Shown here one piece after another: positions 16,954 to 24,516 of a stretch of DNA of 32,879 nucleotides. The position numbers were made by a program, and so were the translations under genes. The stretch covers positions 1 to 32,879 of the forward strand of contig NZ_JAAXKZ010000061.1 of the NCBI RefSeq assembly GCF_012911875.1, read 5' to 3'. The notes beneath the pieces are model-generated. The model made no database searches and was not told the DNA's origin. It worked only from the letters and a program-made list of their open reading frames with translations. The stretch comes from Pseudonocardia bannensis. Lineage in GTDB: Bacteria > Actinomycetota > Actinomycetes > Mycobacteriales > Pseudonocardiaceae. Position 1 is the first letter of the stretch. Every line of letters starts with the position of its first letter.

Positions 16954-17724
16954 TCACCGGCGGCCCCGGCGGCCGCCTCGGAACCCGGCGAACAGGGTGC
17001 CGAGGCCGCCGCGCGGCCGGTCGGCCCCGGCCAGCCGCAGCCCCTGCCACACGCTCACCTGGTTGGCCGTCAGCACCGGCTTGCCCACCCGGGCTTCCAG
17101 CGCGTCGAGCAGTTCCACGGTGTGCAGCGCGGTGTCGGGCAGCAGTACGGCCTGCGCGTCGGTGTGGTCGGCGGTCGCGGCGAGGTCGAACACCGGGTCG
17201 GCGGGCAGGGTACCCACCTCGGCCGCGGTGACGATGCCGCGGGCGGACAACCGCAGCGCGGTGACCCCGGCCCTGGCCAGGAACGCCACGAACCGCTCGG
17301 CGACGTCGTCGGGGTAGGTGGCGCCGACCGCGACCCGAGTGACCCCGAGCCGCTCGCACGCGTCGACGAAGGCGAACGAGGTGCTCGACGCCGGCACCCC
17401 CGAAACCTCCTGCAGCGCTGCGACCTGGGCCGTCGCTCCCTCCCAGCCGAACACGAAGCTCCCGCTGGTGCACGCCCAGACGATCGCGTCGAGCGGCCCG
17501 CCGGCCGCCACCGCCCGGGCACCGGCGGCCAGTACCTCGTCGCCACCGATATCGAGCAGCGCATCGACGCGATGGGCGTCCTCCCGCATCTCGGTGTGCA
17601 CCAGCGGCAACCGGGTGCCGTCGCCGAGCAGCTTCTCGGCCCGGGGGTAGTCGTCCTCGGCGGAGTGACCGGGGTAGAGGATGCCGACGGTCGGGGGTCC
17701 GGTGACAGCGGTCGGATCAGTCAT
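16954..17724 (-). CDS. Asp/Glu racemase-maleate isomerase superfamily protein, single-cysteine paralogue
   Basis: This 256-residue protein has two pseudo-symmetric alpha/beta halves. The first catalytic cysteine is present, Cys85 in WACTSGSF. At the position of the second (SCTN in its neighbour) it reads LLPDTAL, Asp197-Thr198, so the two-cysteine racemase/isomerase mechanism cannot apply. The C-terminal motif GKPVLTANQVSVWQGLR is the same as in the adjacent paralogue. Arylmalonate decarboxylases also work with one cysteine, but keep the other one. A lyase, decarboxylase or altered isomerase activity is possible. I take ATG 17724; a TTG 12 nt earlier lies inside the operator. The transcript would begin only a few bases before this ATG. 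Confidence 0.83.
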   Translation of the reverse strand: MTDPTAVTGPPTVGILYPGHSAEDDYPRAEKLLGDGTRLPLVHTEMREDAHRVDALLDIGGDEVLAAGARAVAAGGPLDAIVWACTSGSFVFGWEGATAQVAALQEVSGVPASSTSFAFVDACERLGVTRVAVGATYPDDVAERFVAFLARAGVTALRLSARGIVTAAEVGTLPADPVFDLAATADHTDAQAVLLPDTALHTVELLDALEARVGKPVLTANQVSVWQGLRLAGADRPRGGLGTLFAGFRGGRRGRR

Positions 17725-17762
17725 GATTGTCGGCAATCATACAAATCTGCACCCTCCGTCAA
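17723..17762 (-). promoter_or_regulatory. GntR/FCD operator copy 2 with overlapping promoter of racemase-gntR operon
   Basis: ATGATTG (17723-17729) and CAATCAT (17734-17740) form an inverted repeat with core TTGTCGGCAA. On the minus strand the right arm supplies a TATGAT -10 (17741 to 17736). A TTGACG (17762 to 17757) lies 15 bp further upstream, overlapping the stop of the preceding gene; this spacing is short, so the -35 is tentative. The operator covers the -10 and the start point, which fits repression. Confidence 0.7.
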
Positions 17763-18526
17763 GCCGCCGAGAGCCGGCCCGTCGCGGCGAGCAGCCGGCC
17801 GCCGCCGACCGCGGACCGGCCGATCGCCCGCAGCGCCGCCCACATCGTCACCTGGTTCGCGGTCAGCACCGGCTTGCCCAGTGCCTGCTCCAGCGGCTCG
17901 ATCACGTCGTAGGTGGGCAGGTTCGTGCAGCTGATGAACAGCGCGTCCGCGTCGGGCCGGTCGGCCGCCGTGACGATCTCGACGACCTCGCCGTAGGTCA
18001 CCCGCCAGATGTTGCCCAGCAGCCCGAGGCCCTCGCTGGAGACCGTCTCGACGTCGTGTTCGCGGAGGTAGCGGACCAGTCGCGCGGTGACGGCGGCGAT
18101 GTACGGCGTGGCGATGGCGAGCCGGTGCACCCCGAGCACCCGCAGCGCCTCGGCGAGGGCGCCGGAGGTCGTGGACACCGCCGGCGCACCCGCCTCCAGC
18201 ATGGTCCGACGCAACACGTACTCGCCCTGCGTCCCGCCGACGAAGCTGCCGGACGTGCACGCGAACGTGACCACCCCGGGCTGCGGGGTGAGCACGTCCC
18301 GGGTGGCCCGGCGCAGCGCCCGGCGATCGCCCACCGCGACGGCCATCTCGACCGTCACGGGGGTGGTGAAGAACGGCAGCCGGGTCAGGTAGAGCGACAC
18401 GTCGTCGGGCGCCCAGCGCCACAGCTCGCGGTCGAGGGCGAAGTCGAACGGGGCGACGACCCCGATTCCTGGATTGGTCGCGTCACCGTGCGGTTCGACG
18501 AGCCCCACGGACAGCTCGGTCGGCAT
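17759..18526 (-). CDS. Asp/Glu racemase-maleate isomerase superfamily protein, two-cysteine paralogue
   Basis: This 255-residue protein is of maleate cis-trans isomerase/aspartate racemase type. Both catalytic cysteines are visible: Cys90 in FACTSGSF and Cys200 in ISCTNLPTYD. The C-terminal stretch GKPVLTANQVTMWAALRAIG is the motif usual in maleate isomerases and arylmalonate decarboxylases. Known family members isomerise maleate to fumarate or racemise amino dicarboxylates and hydantoins. ATG 18526 has GGGGAGG 6 nt upstream. It follows the DUF3830 gene by 15 bp, so the two form one operon. It shares overall layout with the single-cysteine neighbour, suggesting an old duplication. Confidence 0.87.
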   Translation of the reverse strand: MPTELSVGLVEPHGDATNPGIGVVAPFDFALDRELWRWAPDDVSLYLTRLPFFTTPVTVEMAVAVGDRRALRRATRDVLTPQPGVVTFACTSGSFVGGTQGEYVLRRTMLEAGAPAVSTTSGALAEALRVLGVHRLAIATPYIAAVTARLVRYLREHDVETVSSEGLGLLGNIWRVTYGEVVEIVTAADRPDADALFISCTNLPTYDVIEPLEQALGKPVLTANQVTMWAALRAIGRSAVGGGRLLAATGRLSAA

Positions 18527-18541
18527 GGCCCGCCTCCCCGG

Positions 18542-19090
18542 TCAACGCACGTCGGAACGCTCGGTGAGCCTGGAGTAGACGAGCCGCTCCCCGACGCTGC
18601 CGGAACGCCAGACGTCGTGGCACGCCTCGGCCATGGCGTCCAGGCCCTCGACGATCGTCGCGTAGACGTTGCCGGGCACCCACCCCACGTCGCCGTTGAG
18701 CAGCAGGTTGTTCCGCCCGTAGAAGATGGCCAGGTCGACCACCCCGGGGAGATGGTCGATGCCCTGGTCGGCCTTGAAGGACTGGTCGAGCATCCCGCCG
18801 GAGAACGAGAAGTACACGACGTCACCGGGGATCGGGGTGACCGTGGTGTTCTCGAAGCCGATCTCCTCGCCGAACCGCGGGACCATCGTGTACACCTCGT
18901 TGCGGGCGTACTTGGCGTGCTGCGCGTCGCCGCCGAGCGGCAACGCGTCCCAGACCGCGGCACACGTGCGCGGGGCGTCCTTCTCCAGGAGTTCGGCCAC
19001 GCACGACACGCCCCGACGGGCGAGCGAGATGCTGATGAACTTCGACAAACCGACCACCCCGCGAGCGCTGTGTTGATGAATGAGGTTCAC
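18542..19090 (-). CDS. DUF3830-type protein, cyclophilin-like
   Basis: This 182-residue protein fits the DUF3830 family, which is thought to have a cyclophilin-like barrel. Supporting features: FISISLARRGVSCVAELLEKDAPRTC, in which a beta-strand, an ELLEKDAP turn and a Cys/Ala helix follow the family pattern. Then come NEVYTMVPRF, the PIPGDVVYFSF strand and the AIFYGRNNLLL strand. No signal peptide or membrane segment is seen. GTG 19090 is the first start after the promoter and leaves a leader of about 36 nt, but its ribosome site is weak; GTG 19057 is an alternative. It is first in an operon with the two-cysteine racemase. I have seen such genes annotated near racemase-like genes, but I know of no assigned reaction. 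Confidence 0.7.
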   Translation of the reverse strand: MNLIHQHSARGVVGLSKFISISLARRGVSCVAELLEKDAPRTCAAVWDALPLGGDAQHAKYARNEVYTMVPRFGEEIGFENTTVTPIPGDVVYFSFSGGMLDQSFKADQGIDHLPGVVDLAIFYGRNNLLLNGDVGWVPGNVYATIVEGLDAMAEACHDVWRSGSVGERLVYSRLTERSDVR

Positions 19091-19121
19091 TTCCGTCGTG
19101 CCACCGTGCGCCAGTGCCGCG

Positions 19122-19160
19122 GATTGTTGACAATCATACGAGCGGTTCCTAGCGTGTCAA
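19122..19160. promoter_or_regulatory. GntR/FCD operator copy 3 inside overlapping divergent promoters
   Basis: The palindrome GATTGTTGACAATC covers 19122-19135. On the + strand it contains a perfect -35 TTGACA (19127-19132), followed after 17 bp by TAGCGT (19150-19155), which drives the dehydrogenase-amidase operon. On the minus strand, TTGACA (19160 to 19155) and TATGAT (19138 to 19133) are 16 bp apart and drive the DUF3830-racemase operon. The operator blocks the -35 of one promoter and the -10 of the other, so a single bound dimer could silence both. Confidence 0.82.
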
Positions 19161-19193
19161 TGGCCCCGACCGGCTCCGCGAAAGGACCCAGGG

Positions 19194-20186
19194 TTGCCTG
19201 TTTCCCCAGGTCAAGGGGGTAATTCCAGCTCCCCCACGATCGCGGTGCTGCATGCCGTCGACCGGCCGCCCGCGCTCGCCGAACACGCCTGCGGGGCCGA
19301 GCTGCGGTTCGCCACCGACGACACGCTGGCCGACACGCTGCCCGGCTGCGACGCACTGTTCGTGTGGGACTTCACCTCCGACGCCGTGCGCGGCGCCTGG
19401 CCCGCGGCCGACACGATGCGGTGGGTGCACACGGCCAGCGCCGGTGTGGACCGGCTGATCTTTCCCGGGCTGGTGGACTCCGACGTCACCCTGACCAACT
19501 CCCGAGGCGTGTTCGACACCCCGATGGCGGAGTACGTCCTCGGCGTGGTGCTCGCGTTCGCGAAGGACCTGCCGCAGACGCTGCGGCTGCAGGACCGCCG
19601 CGAGTGGCGGCACCGGGAGACCGAGGGGATCGCCGGCCGGTGCGCGGTGGTCGTGGGCAGCGGACCCATCGGCCGGGCGATCGCGCGACTGCTCACCGCC
19701 GCCGGACTGCAGGTGCGCCTGGTGGGCCGCCGACCGGCCGACGGCGTGCACGGCATCGACGAGCTCGACGCACTGCTGCCCGAGGCCGACTTCCTGGTAC
19801 TGGCCGCACCGCTCACCGACCGGACGCGTGGCCTGCTCGACGCCGCCGCGCTGGGGCTGCTCAAGCCGACCGCACGGGTCGTCAACGTCGGGCGCGGGGC
19901 GCTGGTCGTGCAGTCCGACCTCGTCGACGCGCTGGCCGCCGGACGCATCGCCGGCGCGGCGCTGGACGTGTTCGAGACCGAGCCGCTGCCCGCGGACTCC
20001 CCGCTGTGGGGCATGCCCAACGTCATCGTGTCCCCGCACATGTCCGGCGACACGGTCGGCTGGCGGGACGCACTGGTCGAGCTGTTCGCCGACAACCTGG
20101 CCCGCTACCGGGCGGGCACCCCCCTGCGCAACGTCGTCGACAAGGCGCGGGGCTACGTCACCGGGAACACGGGAGGGTCCGCATGA
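19194..20186 (+). CDS. D-2-hydroxyacid dehydrogenase (NAD-dependent)
   Basis: This 330-residue enzyme of the D-isomer 2-hydroxyacid dehydrogenase family reduces 2-keto acids or oxidises D-2-hydroxy acids. The Rossmann motif GSGPIG is at 155-160, and the catalytic set is Arg234 in NVGRGALV, Glu263 in FETEPLP and His282 in SPHMSGDT. The substrate loop near residue 80 reads VHTASAGVDRL. The start is probably TTG 19194, because AAAGGA lies 7 nt upstream and the protein otherwise lacks its first strand; no ATG or GTG gives a full fold with a ribosome site. The 3' end overlaps the amidase start (ATGA), so the two are co-translated. It is divergent from the DUF3830 operon. Confidence 0.88.
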   Translation: MPVSPGQGGNSSSPTIAVLHAVDRPPALAEHACGAELRFATDDTLADTLPGCDALFVWDFTSDAVRGAWPAADTMRWVHTASAGVDRLIFPGLVDSDVTLTNSRGVFDTPMAEYVLGVVLAFAKDLPQTLRLQDRREWRHRETEGIAGRCAVVVGSGPIGRAIARLLTAAGLQVRLVGRRPADGVHGIDELDALLPEADFLVLAAPLTDRTRGLLDAAALGLLKPTARVVNVGRGALVVQSDLVDALAAGRIAGAALDVFETEPLPADSPLWGMPNVIVSPHMSGDTVGWRDALVELFADNLARYRAGTPLRNVVDKARGYVTGNTGGSA

Positions 20187-21604
20187 GCGCCCCCGCACGC
20201 ACGACCGCCGACCTCTCCGCCACCGATCTGCTCGCGGCCTACCGCGCGGGGGAACTCTCCCCCGTGGAGGCCACCCGGGACGCGCTGGACCGCATCGACC
20301 GGCTCGACGGCGCGGTCAACGCGTTCTGCCTCGTCGACGCCGAAGGCGCGCTGGCCGCGGCGCGGGAGTCGGAGCAGCGCTGGCGGCACGGCGAGCCCCG
20401 GGGGCTGCTGGACGGCGTGCCGACCTCCGTCAAGGACATCCTGCTGACGATCGGCTGGCCCACCCGGCGCGGTTCCCGGACGACCCCGGCCGACGTGATC
20501 TCCGAGGTCGACGGCCCGCCGGTCGCCCGGGTGCGCGAGCACGGCGCCGTGCTGCTGGGCAAGACGACGACCCCGGAACTCGCGTGGAAGGGCGTCACCG
20601 ACTCGCCGCTGACCGGGGTCACCGGCAACCCGTGGGATCCCGCGCTGACCGCGGGCGGGTCCAGCGGTGGCAGCGCCGCGGCCGTCGGGCTCGGGATGGG
20701 CGCGCTCAGCCTGGGCACCGACGGCGGCGGTTCGGTCCGCATCCCGGCCGCGTTCACCGGGACGGTGGCGCACAAGCCGACCTACGGCCGGGTCGCCCAC
20801 CATCCGGCCAGCCCGTTCGGCACGCTGGCCCACGTCGGGCCGATGACCCGCACCGTCGCCGACGCGGCGCTGCTGCTCGACGTGATCTCCGGGTTCGACG
20901 CCCGCGACCCCTGGGCGCTCCCGGCACCGGCCCGGTCCTTCACCGAGACGCTGGCCGACGGCGTGGCCGGGCTGCAGATCGCGGTCAGCCCGACGCTCGG
21001 CTACGCGACCCTCGACCCGGAGGTGGCCGCAGCGTTCGAGGCCGCCGCGGACACGTTCGCGGCGCTCGGCGCCACGATCGAGTACGCCGACCCCGGCTTC
21101 ACCGATCCCGTCGAGGCGTTCGAGGTGCTGTGGTTCGTCGGCGCGGCCAAGACGATCGAGCGCCTCGGCCCCGAGCAGCGCGCGACCATGGACCCGGGGC
21201 TGGTCGAGATCGCCGAGCAAGGCGCGCAGGCGAGCGCCCTGGACTACCTGGCCGCGATGGCCGTCCGCAACGACCTCGGCTCCCTGATGGGCGCGTTCCA
21301 CCGCGGCTACGACCTGCTGCTCACCCCGACGCTGCCGATCCCGGCGTTCCCGGGCGGGGTCGAGGTGCCGCCGGGCTCGCCGGCGCCGCGCTGGACGTCC
21401 TGGACGCCGTTCACCTACCCGTTCAACATGACCCAGCAGCCCGCCGCCAGCGTGCCGTGCGGGTTCACCACGGCCGGCCTACCGGTGGGCCTGCAGATCG
21501 TGGGTCCCCGGCACGCCGACGGGATGGTGCTGGCCGCGGCGCACGCGTACCAGCAGGCCACCGACTGGCACCGCCGCCGCCCCCCGCTCCTCGAACCGCG
21601 CTGA
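20183..21604 (+). CDS. Amidase signature family hydrolase
   Basis: This 473-residue Ser-cisSer-Lys hydrolase probably turns a carboxamide into acid and ammonia. Catalytic residues are Lys84 in TSVKD, cis-Ser160 in GGSSGGSA and nucleophile Ser184 in GTDGGGSVRIPAAF; the 24-residue spacing of the two serines matches the family. It is not GatA by context, as no gatB or gatC is near. ATG 20183 has GGGAGG 6 nt upstream and overlaps the dehydrogenase stop. Being last in the + strand operon of the cluster, it may open the pathway by deamidating the substrate, or remove an amide made by the racemase-like steps. The substrate is not predictable from sequence. Confidence 0.92.
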   Translation: MSAPARTTADLSATDLLAAYRAGELSPVEATRDALDRIDRLDGAVNAFCLVDAEGALAAARESEQRWRHGEPRGLLDGVPTSVKDILLTIGWPTRRGSRTTPADVISEVDGPPVARVREHGAVLLGKTTTPELAWKGVTDSPLTGVTGNPWDPALTAGGSSGGSAAAVGLGMGALSLGTDGGGSVRIPAAFTGTVAHKPTYGRVAHHPASPFGTLAHVGPMTRTVADAALLLDVISGFDARDPWALPAPARSFTETLADGVAGLQIAVSPTLGYATLDPEVAAAFEAAADTFAALGATIEYADPGFTDPVEAFEVLWFVGAAKTIERLGPEQRATMDPGLVEIAEQGAQASALDYLAAMAVRNDLGSLMGAFHRGYDLLLTPTLPIPAFPGGVEVPPGSPAPRWTSWTPFTYPFNMTQQPAASVPCGFTTAGLPVGLQIVGPRHADGMVLAAAHAYQQATDWHRRRPPLLEPR

Positions 21605-21616
21605 AGCGCCCTTCCC

Positions 21617-21644
21617 GACTGCGTTGAGGCTCCACAACGCAGTC
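21617..21644. terminator. 10-bp hairpin after the amidase gene
   Basis: GACTGCGTTG (21617-21626) pairs perfectly with CAACGCAGTC (21635-21644) around loop AGGCTCCA. It lies between the convergent amidase and tatB genes. No T-run follows. Confidence 0.7.
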
Positions 21645-21660
21645 TGTAAGGCACGTAGAG

Positions 21661-21682
21661 CGCGTCAGGGCTCCACGACGCG
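21661..21682. terminator. Second hairpin before the tatB stop, same loop type
   Basis: CGCGTC (21661-21666) pairs with GACGCG (21677-21682) around loop AGGGCTCCAC, nearly the same loop as the hairpin 40 bp to the left. It is 2 bp from the tatB stop, so it would act on transcripts coming from that side. Confidence 0.5.
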
Positions 21683-21684
21683 GG

Positions 21685-22107
21685 TCAGGTGGCGTCGGGG
21701 TCGATCGGCGGGCGTTCGTTGGGGGACAGGCGGTCGGCTCGGGGGGCCGTCGCCGGGTGCGGGGTCGGAGCGGGTGCGCCGTTCGTGGCCGCGCCGCCCG
21801 GGACGTACCCGTTCGGCTTCTCGGGCGGGTCGTCGTCGAACAGGGTGCGGCGCACGGCGTTGCGGGTGGCGTTGCGCGGGTTGAAGTCGCGCAGCCCGCG
21901 CAGATCGTCCAGCGGCTTGCGCAGCTCGTCGAACTCCGGGCCGAGCTCGTTGCGCAGCTGATCACGGGCCCCGGTGGCGTACTCCCGGACCTGGCGGATG
22001 GTCTTACCCAGCCACGCCATCGCCGAGGGAAGCCGCTCCGGGCCCAGGATGAACAGCCCGGCCACGACGAGGATCAGGATCTCGCCCCATCCGACGCTGT
22101 CGAACAT
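21685..22107 (-). CDS. tatB: Twin-arginine translocase subunit TatB
   Basis: This 140-residue membrane protein carries folded proteins across the membrane together with TatC. The single N-terminal helix is at about 7-22 ([16 protein letters not shown]), followed by the PERLP hinge (Glu-Arg-Leu-Pro) and a long amphipathic helix (about 29-70). The Pro/Ala-rich tail is variable. The [14 protein letters not shown] start and the Glu in the membrane helix favour TatB over TatA. It is 40 bp after htrA, as in Rv1223-Rv1224, so it is probably in the sigE-rseA-htrA-tatB stress operon. Confidence 0.93.
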   Translation of the reverse strand: MFDSVGWGEILILVVAGLFILGPERLPSAMAWLGKTIRQVREYATGARDQLRNELGPEFDELRKPLDDLRGLRDFNPRNATRNAVRRTLFDDDPPEKPNGYVPGGAATNGAPAPTPHPATAPRADRLSPNERPPIDPDAT

Positions 22108-22147
22108 GTGCGCAGCCTATCGCGTCCCGAGCCCGATACTCCGCCGC

Positions 22148-23704
22148 TCAATCCGAGGCGAGCACGGCCGACACGGTCAGCGGCCGGCCGTCCCGGACCA
22201 ACTGCACCGCGACGGTCTGCCCCGGCTCGCGCTCACGCACCGCGACCACCAGTTCGTCGGCCCCGGCGATCGTCCGGTCGTCCACCCGGACGATCACGTC
22301 GCCCTCGACGATGCCGGCGGCGGCCGCCGCCCCGCCCTGCACCACGTTCTGCACCTGCGCGCCGTCGGTGGTGCCGTCGGTCACGGACTTGGCGTTGACG
22401 CCGAGGTCGGCGTGCTTGACCGCGCCCGTGCGGATCAGCTCCTGGGCGATCTCGCGGGCGTCGTCGATCGGGATGGCGAAGCCGAGGCCGATCGAACCTC
22501 CCTCGCCCTGGCCGAGGCTGCGGATCGCGGTGTTGATGCCGACCACCGCGCCGGTGGAGTCGACGAGCGGGCCACCGGAGTTGCCGGGGTTGATCGCGGC
22601 GTCGGTCTGGATCGCGTCGATCACGGCGGTGGCGTCGTTCTGCCCGCCGTCGAGACGCACCGGCCGGTTCAACGCGCTGACGATGCCGTCGGTGACCGTG
22701 CCGACGAGCCCGAGCGGGGAACCGATCGCCAGCACGCCGTCCCCGACGGCGAGTGACCGCGACGACCCGATCTGCGCGACGGTCGGGTTGGTCACCCCGA
22801 CCCTGACCACGGCCAGGTCCGTCTTGGGGTCCCGGCCCACGATCTGCGCGGCGGTGCGGGTGCCGTCGCTGAAGACGGCCTCGATGTTCGCGCCCTGCAC
22901 CTCGGCTGCCGGCGCGACGACGTGGTTGTTGGTCAGCACGTATCCGGCCGGGTCGATGACGACCCCCGAACCGGTGCCGCCCTGGTCCCCCACCCGGATC
23001 TCGATGGAGACGACCGCCGGCACGACGCGGGCCGCGATGTCGGCGACCGAGCCGGGCGGGCGCTCCTTCGCCTCGGCCGCCGCGGCGATCGTCGCCTCCG
23101 GGTCGGTCAATCCCGAGGCACCTTCGGCAGTGAGCCGGCCGACGAGCCCGCCTGCCGCACCGATGAGCAGCACGGCGGCACCCAGCACCACCAGCGCGCG
23201 GGTCTGCACCCGGCGGCCGAACAGCAGGTCGCGGACGCCGAGCCGGGCGGCTGGGCCACCGGGTCCGGCAGGAGCCGGCGGCGTGGCGGCGGGCGGCGGG
23301 CCGAGATCGGCCGGGCTGCCCGGATCCCGCCAAGGATCCACGTCCGCGGGACGGTCACCGCTGCTCCAGAACAGGTCGGGCCCGGCGCCGTTCGTGCCGT
23401 TCCGGTGCGGATCCGGGGGTCGCTGCAGGGACGTGGTGTCCCCCGCCGAGCGGCCGAACGCGCTGGCCAGCGCGGCCGGGGGCGGCGGCGCGAACGAGCC
23501 GGCGGAGATGCCGGAGGTGCTGGAGGTGCCGTTGTCGTGCCCACGGTCGAACCCGCCGCTGACACCCGCGGGGCGGCCGAACGCGAACGCGGTGCCGTCG
23601 TCCACCGGTGGGCGCTCGATCGGGCGCGGACCCAGGCGAGGCGGTGCCGGCTCCGCCTCGGCCGCGGCGCGCTCGGCGGCTCCGGCGTCCTGCTCGTCGC
23701 TCAT
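22148..23704 (-). CDS. htrA: Membrane-anchored HtrA/DegP-type serine protease with PDZ domain
   Basis: This 518-residue protein begins with a Pro/Gly-rich cytosolic region (1-165), then one membrane helix at about 170-189, a trypsin-like domain at about 215-410 and a PDZ domain at about 425-515. The catalytic triad is His261 in TNNHVV, Asp296 in TDLAVV and Ser376 in GNSGGP. It degrades or refolds damaged proteins outside the membrane. In M. tuberculosis HtrA (Rv1223) takes part in anti-sigma-E control. ATG 23704 has AGGAG 10 nt upstream. It lies 89 bp after rseA and ahead of tatB on the same strand. Confidence 0.93.
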   Translation of the reverse strand: MSDEQDAGAAERAAAEAEPAPPRLGPRPIERPPVDDGTAFAFGRPAGVSGGFDRGHDNGTSSTSGISAGSFAPPPPAALASAFGRSAGDTTSLQRPPDPHRNGTNGAGPDLFWSSGDRPADVDPWRDPGSPADLGPPPAATPPAPAGPGGPAARLGVRDLLFGRRVQTRALVVLGAAVLLIGAAGGLVGRLTAEGASGLTDPEATIAAAAEAKERPPGSVADIAARVVPAVVSIEIRVGDQGGTGSGVVIDPAGYVLTNNHVVAPAAEVQGANIEAVFSDGTRTAAQIVGRDPKTDLAVVRVGVTNPTVAQIGSSRSLAVGDGVLAIGSPLGLVGTVTDGIVSALNRPVRLDGGQNDATAVIDAIQTDAAINPGNSGGPLVDSTGAVVGINTAIRSLGQGEGGSIGLGFAIPIDDAREIAQELIRTGAVKHADLGVNAKSVTDGTTDGAQVQNVVQGGAAAAAGIVEGDVIVRVDDRTIAGADELVVAVREREPGQTVAVQLVRDGRPLTVSAVLASD

Positions 23705-23793
23705 CGCGGGCCGGCTCCTGGGTGCGGGATCGGACGGGGAATTCCCGACCAGCCTGCCTCAGCGCGGGTGAAGTCCGCGTAGCCGGGCCGGGC

Positions 23794-24516
23794 TCAACGC
23801 CGGCCGGAGGCCGGGAAGCTGGGGGGCATCGTGTCCAGCCGGCGAGCCAGGTCGGCAGGTCGGACCTCACCGGCCGGGCCGGTGGCCGAGGCCGGGTTCA
23901 ACGTGGAACGTGCGGTCAGCCGGGTGTCCAGCTTGGCGGGGGCTCCGTTGCCCAGCACCGATCCGCCCAGGACACCGCGGTCGGCCGAGGGCGCCGTATC
24001 GGGCGCGCCGATCGACGCGGAGGGCGCGCCGAACGCGAGTGCGCCCAGCGCCAGGCCGGACACCGCGGCACCGGCTCCGAGCCGGATCCGGCGCGGCACA
24101 CCTGCGCGGCGACCGTGTCCGGTCCGCACATCGCTGCTGGTGGCCGTGGACGGCCGGGCGGGCCGATCCGGTTCGGCGGCGACCGGCCGCAGCACGGAGA
24201 CGAGCTGGCCGTCGGCCGTCATCGCCAGTCCCGCGGGCGGGGTGGGCAGGTCTGTCTCCTGCGGGATCGACCGCAGGGCGGACAGCAGCGAGGTGGGCAT
24301 GCTGGGGGCGGCGGCCGACCGCAGCATGGAGCGGGCCTGCCCCTGGGCGACCACCTCGGCCGCGCACTCCGGACAGTGGCCGAGGTGCTGGGTCGCCCGG
24401 GCGTGCGCGCCGACCGTGAGCTCGTCGTCGACGTAGGCGACGATGGCATCCAGCGACAGATGCGTCTCGCCCCAGTCCGGCGCGGTCACCGAGAAACGCC
24501 GGCGCGCATCGGTCAT
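23794..24516 (-). CDS. rseA: Anti-sigma-E factor, zinc-binding ZAS type
   Basis: This 240-residue anti-sigma factor has an N-terminal domain with the zinc motif His44-x3-Cys48-x2-Cys51 (HLGHCPEC), preceded by [14 protein letters not shown], the helix that wraps the sigma factor. A long Pro/Ala/Thr linker leads to a weak hydrophobic segment at about 147-165 ([14 protein letters not shown]), which may or may not span the membrane. M. tuberculosis RseA (Rv1222) is shorter, and the C-terminal 75 residues here have no recognised domain. ATG overlaps the sigE stop (ATGA), the classic sigma/anti-sigma coupling that keeps the two proteins balanced. The cysteines suggest redox or zinc-release control. 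Confidence 0.92.
   Translation of the reverse strand: MTDARRRFSVTAPDWGETHLSLDAIVAYVDDELTVGAHARATQHLGHCPECAAEVVAQGQARSMLRSAAAPSMPTSLLSALRSIPQETDLPTPPAGLAMTADGQLVSVLRPVAAEPDRPARPSTATSSDVRTGHGRRAGVPRRIRLGAGAAVSGLALGALAFGAPSASIGAPDTAPSADRGVLGGSVLGNGAPAKLDTRLTARSTLNPASATGPAGEVRPADLARRLDTMPPSFPASGRR

Noticed and set aside
14924..17317. Open frame of 797 codons on the + strand across the aminotransferase, AEC and GntR genes
   Set aside because: The translation is low-complexity Arg/His/Pro and crosses intergenic operator sequence. The opposite strand carries full recognised proteins.
17724..17736. TTG start 12 nt upstream of ATG 17724 for the single-cysteine racemase
   Set aside because: It lies inside the operator and next to the -10 box, so it would be at or before the transcription start.
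13702..21604. Ectoine or hydroxyectoine degradation cluster
   Set aside because: A racemase-like protein and a class III aminotransferase would fit, but ectoine hydrolase, the deacetylase and a semialdehyde dehydrogenase are all missing.
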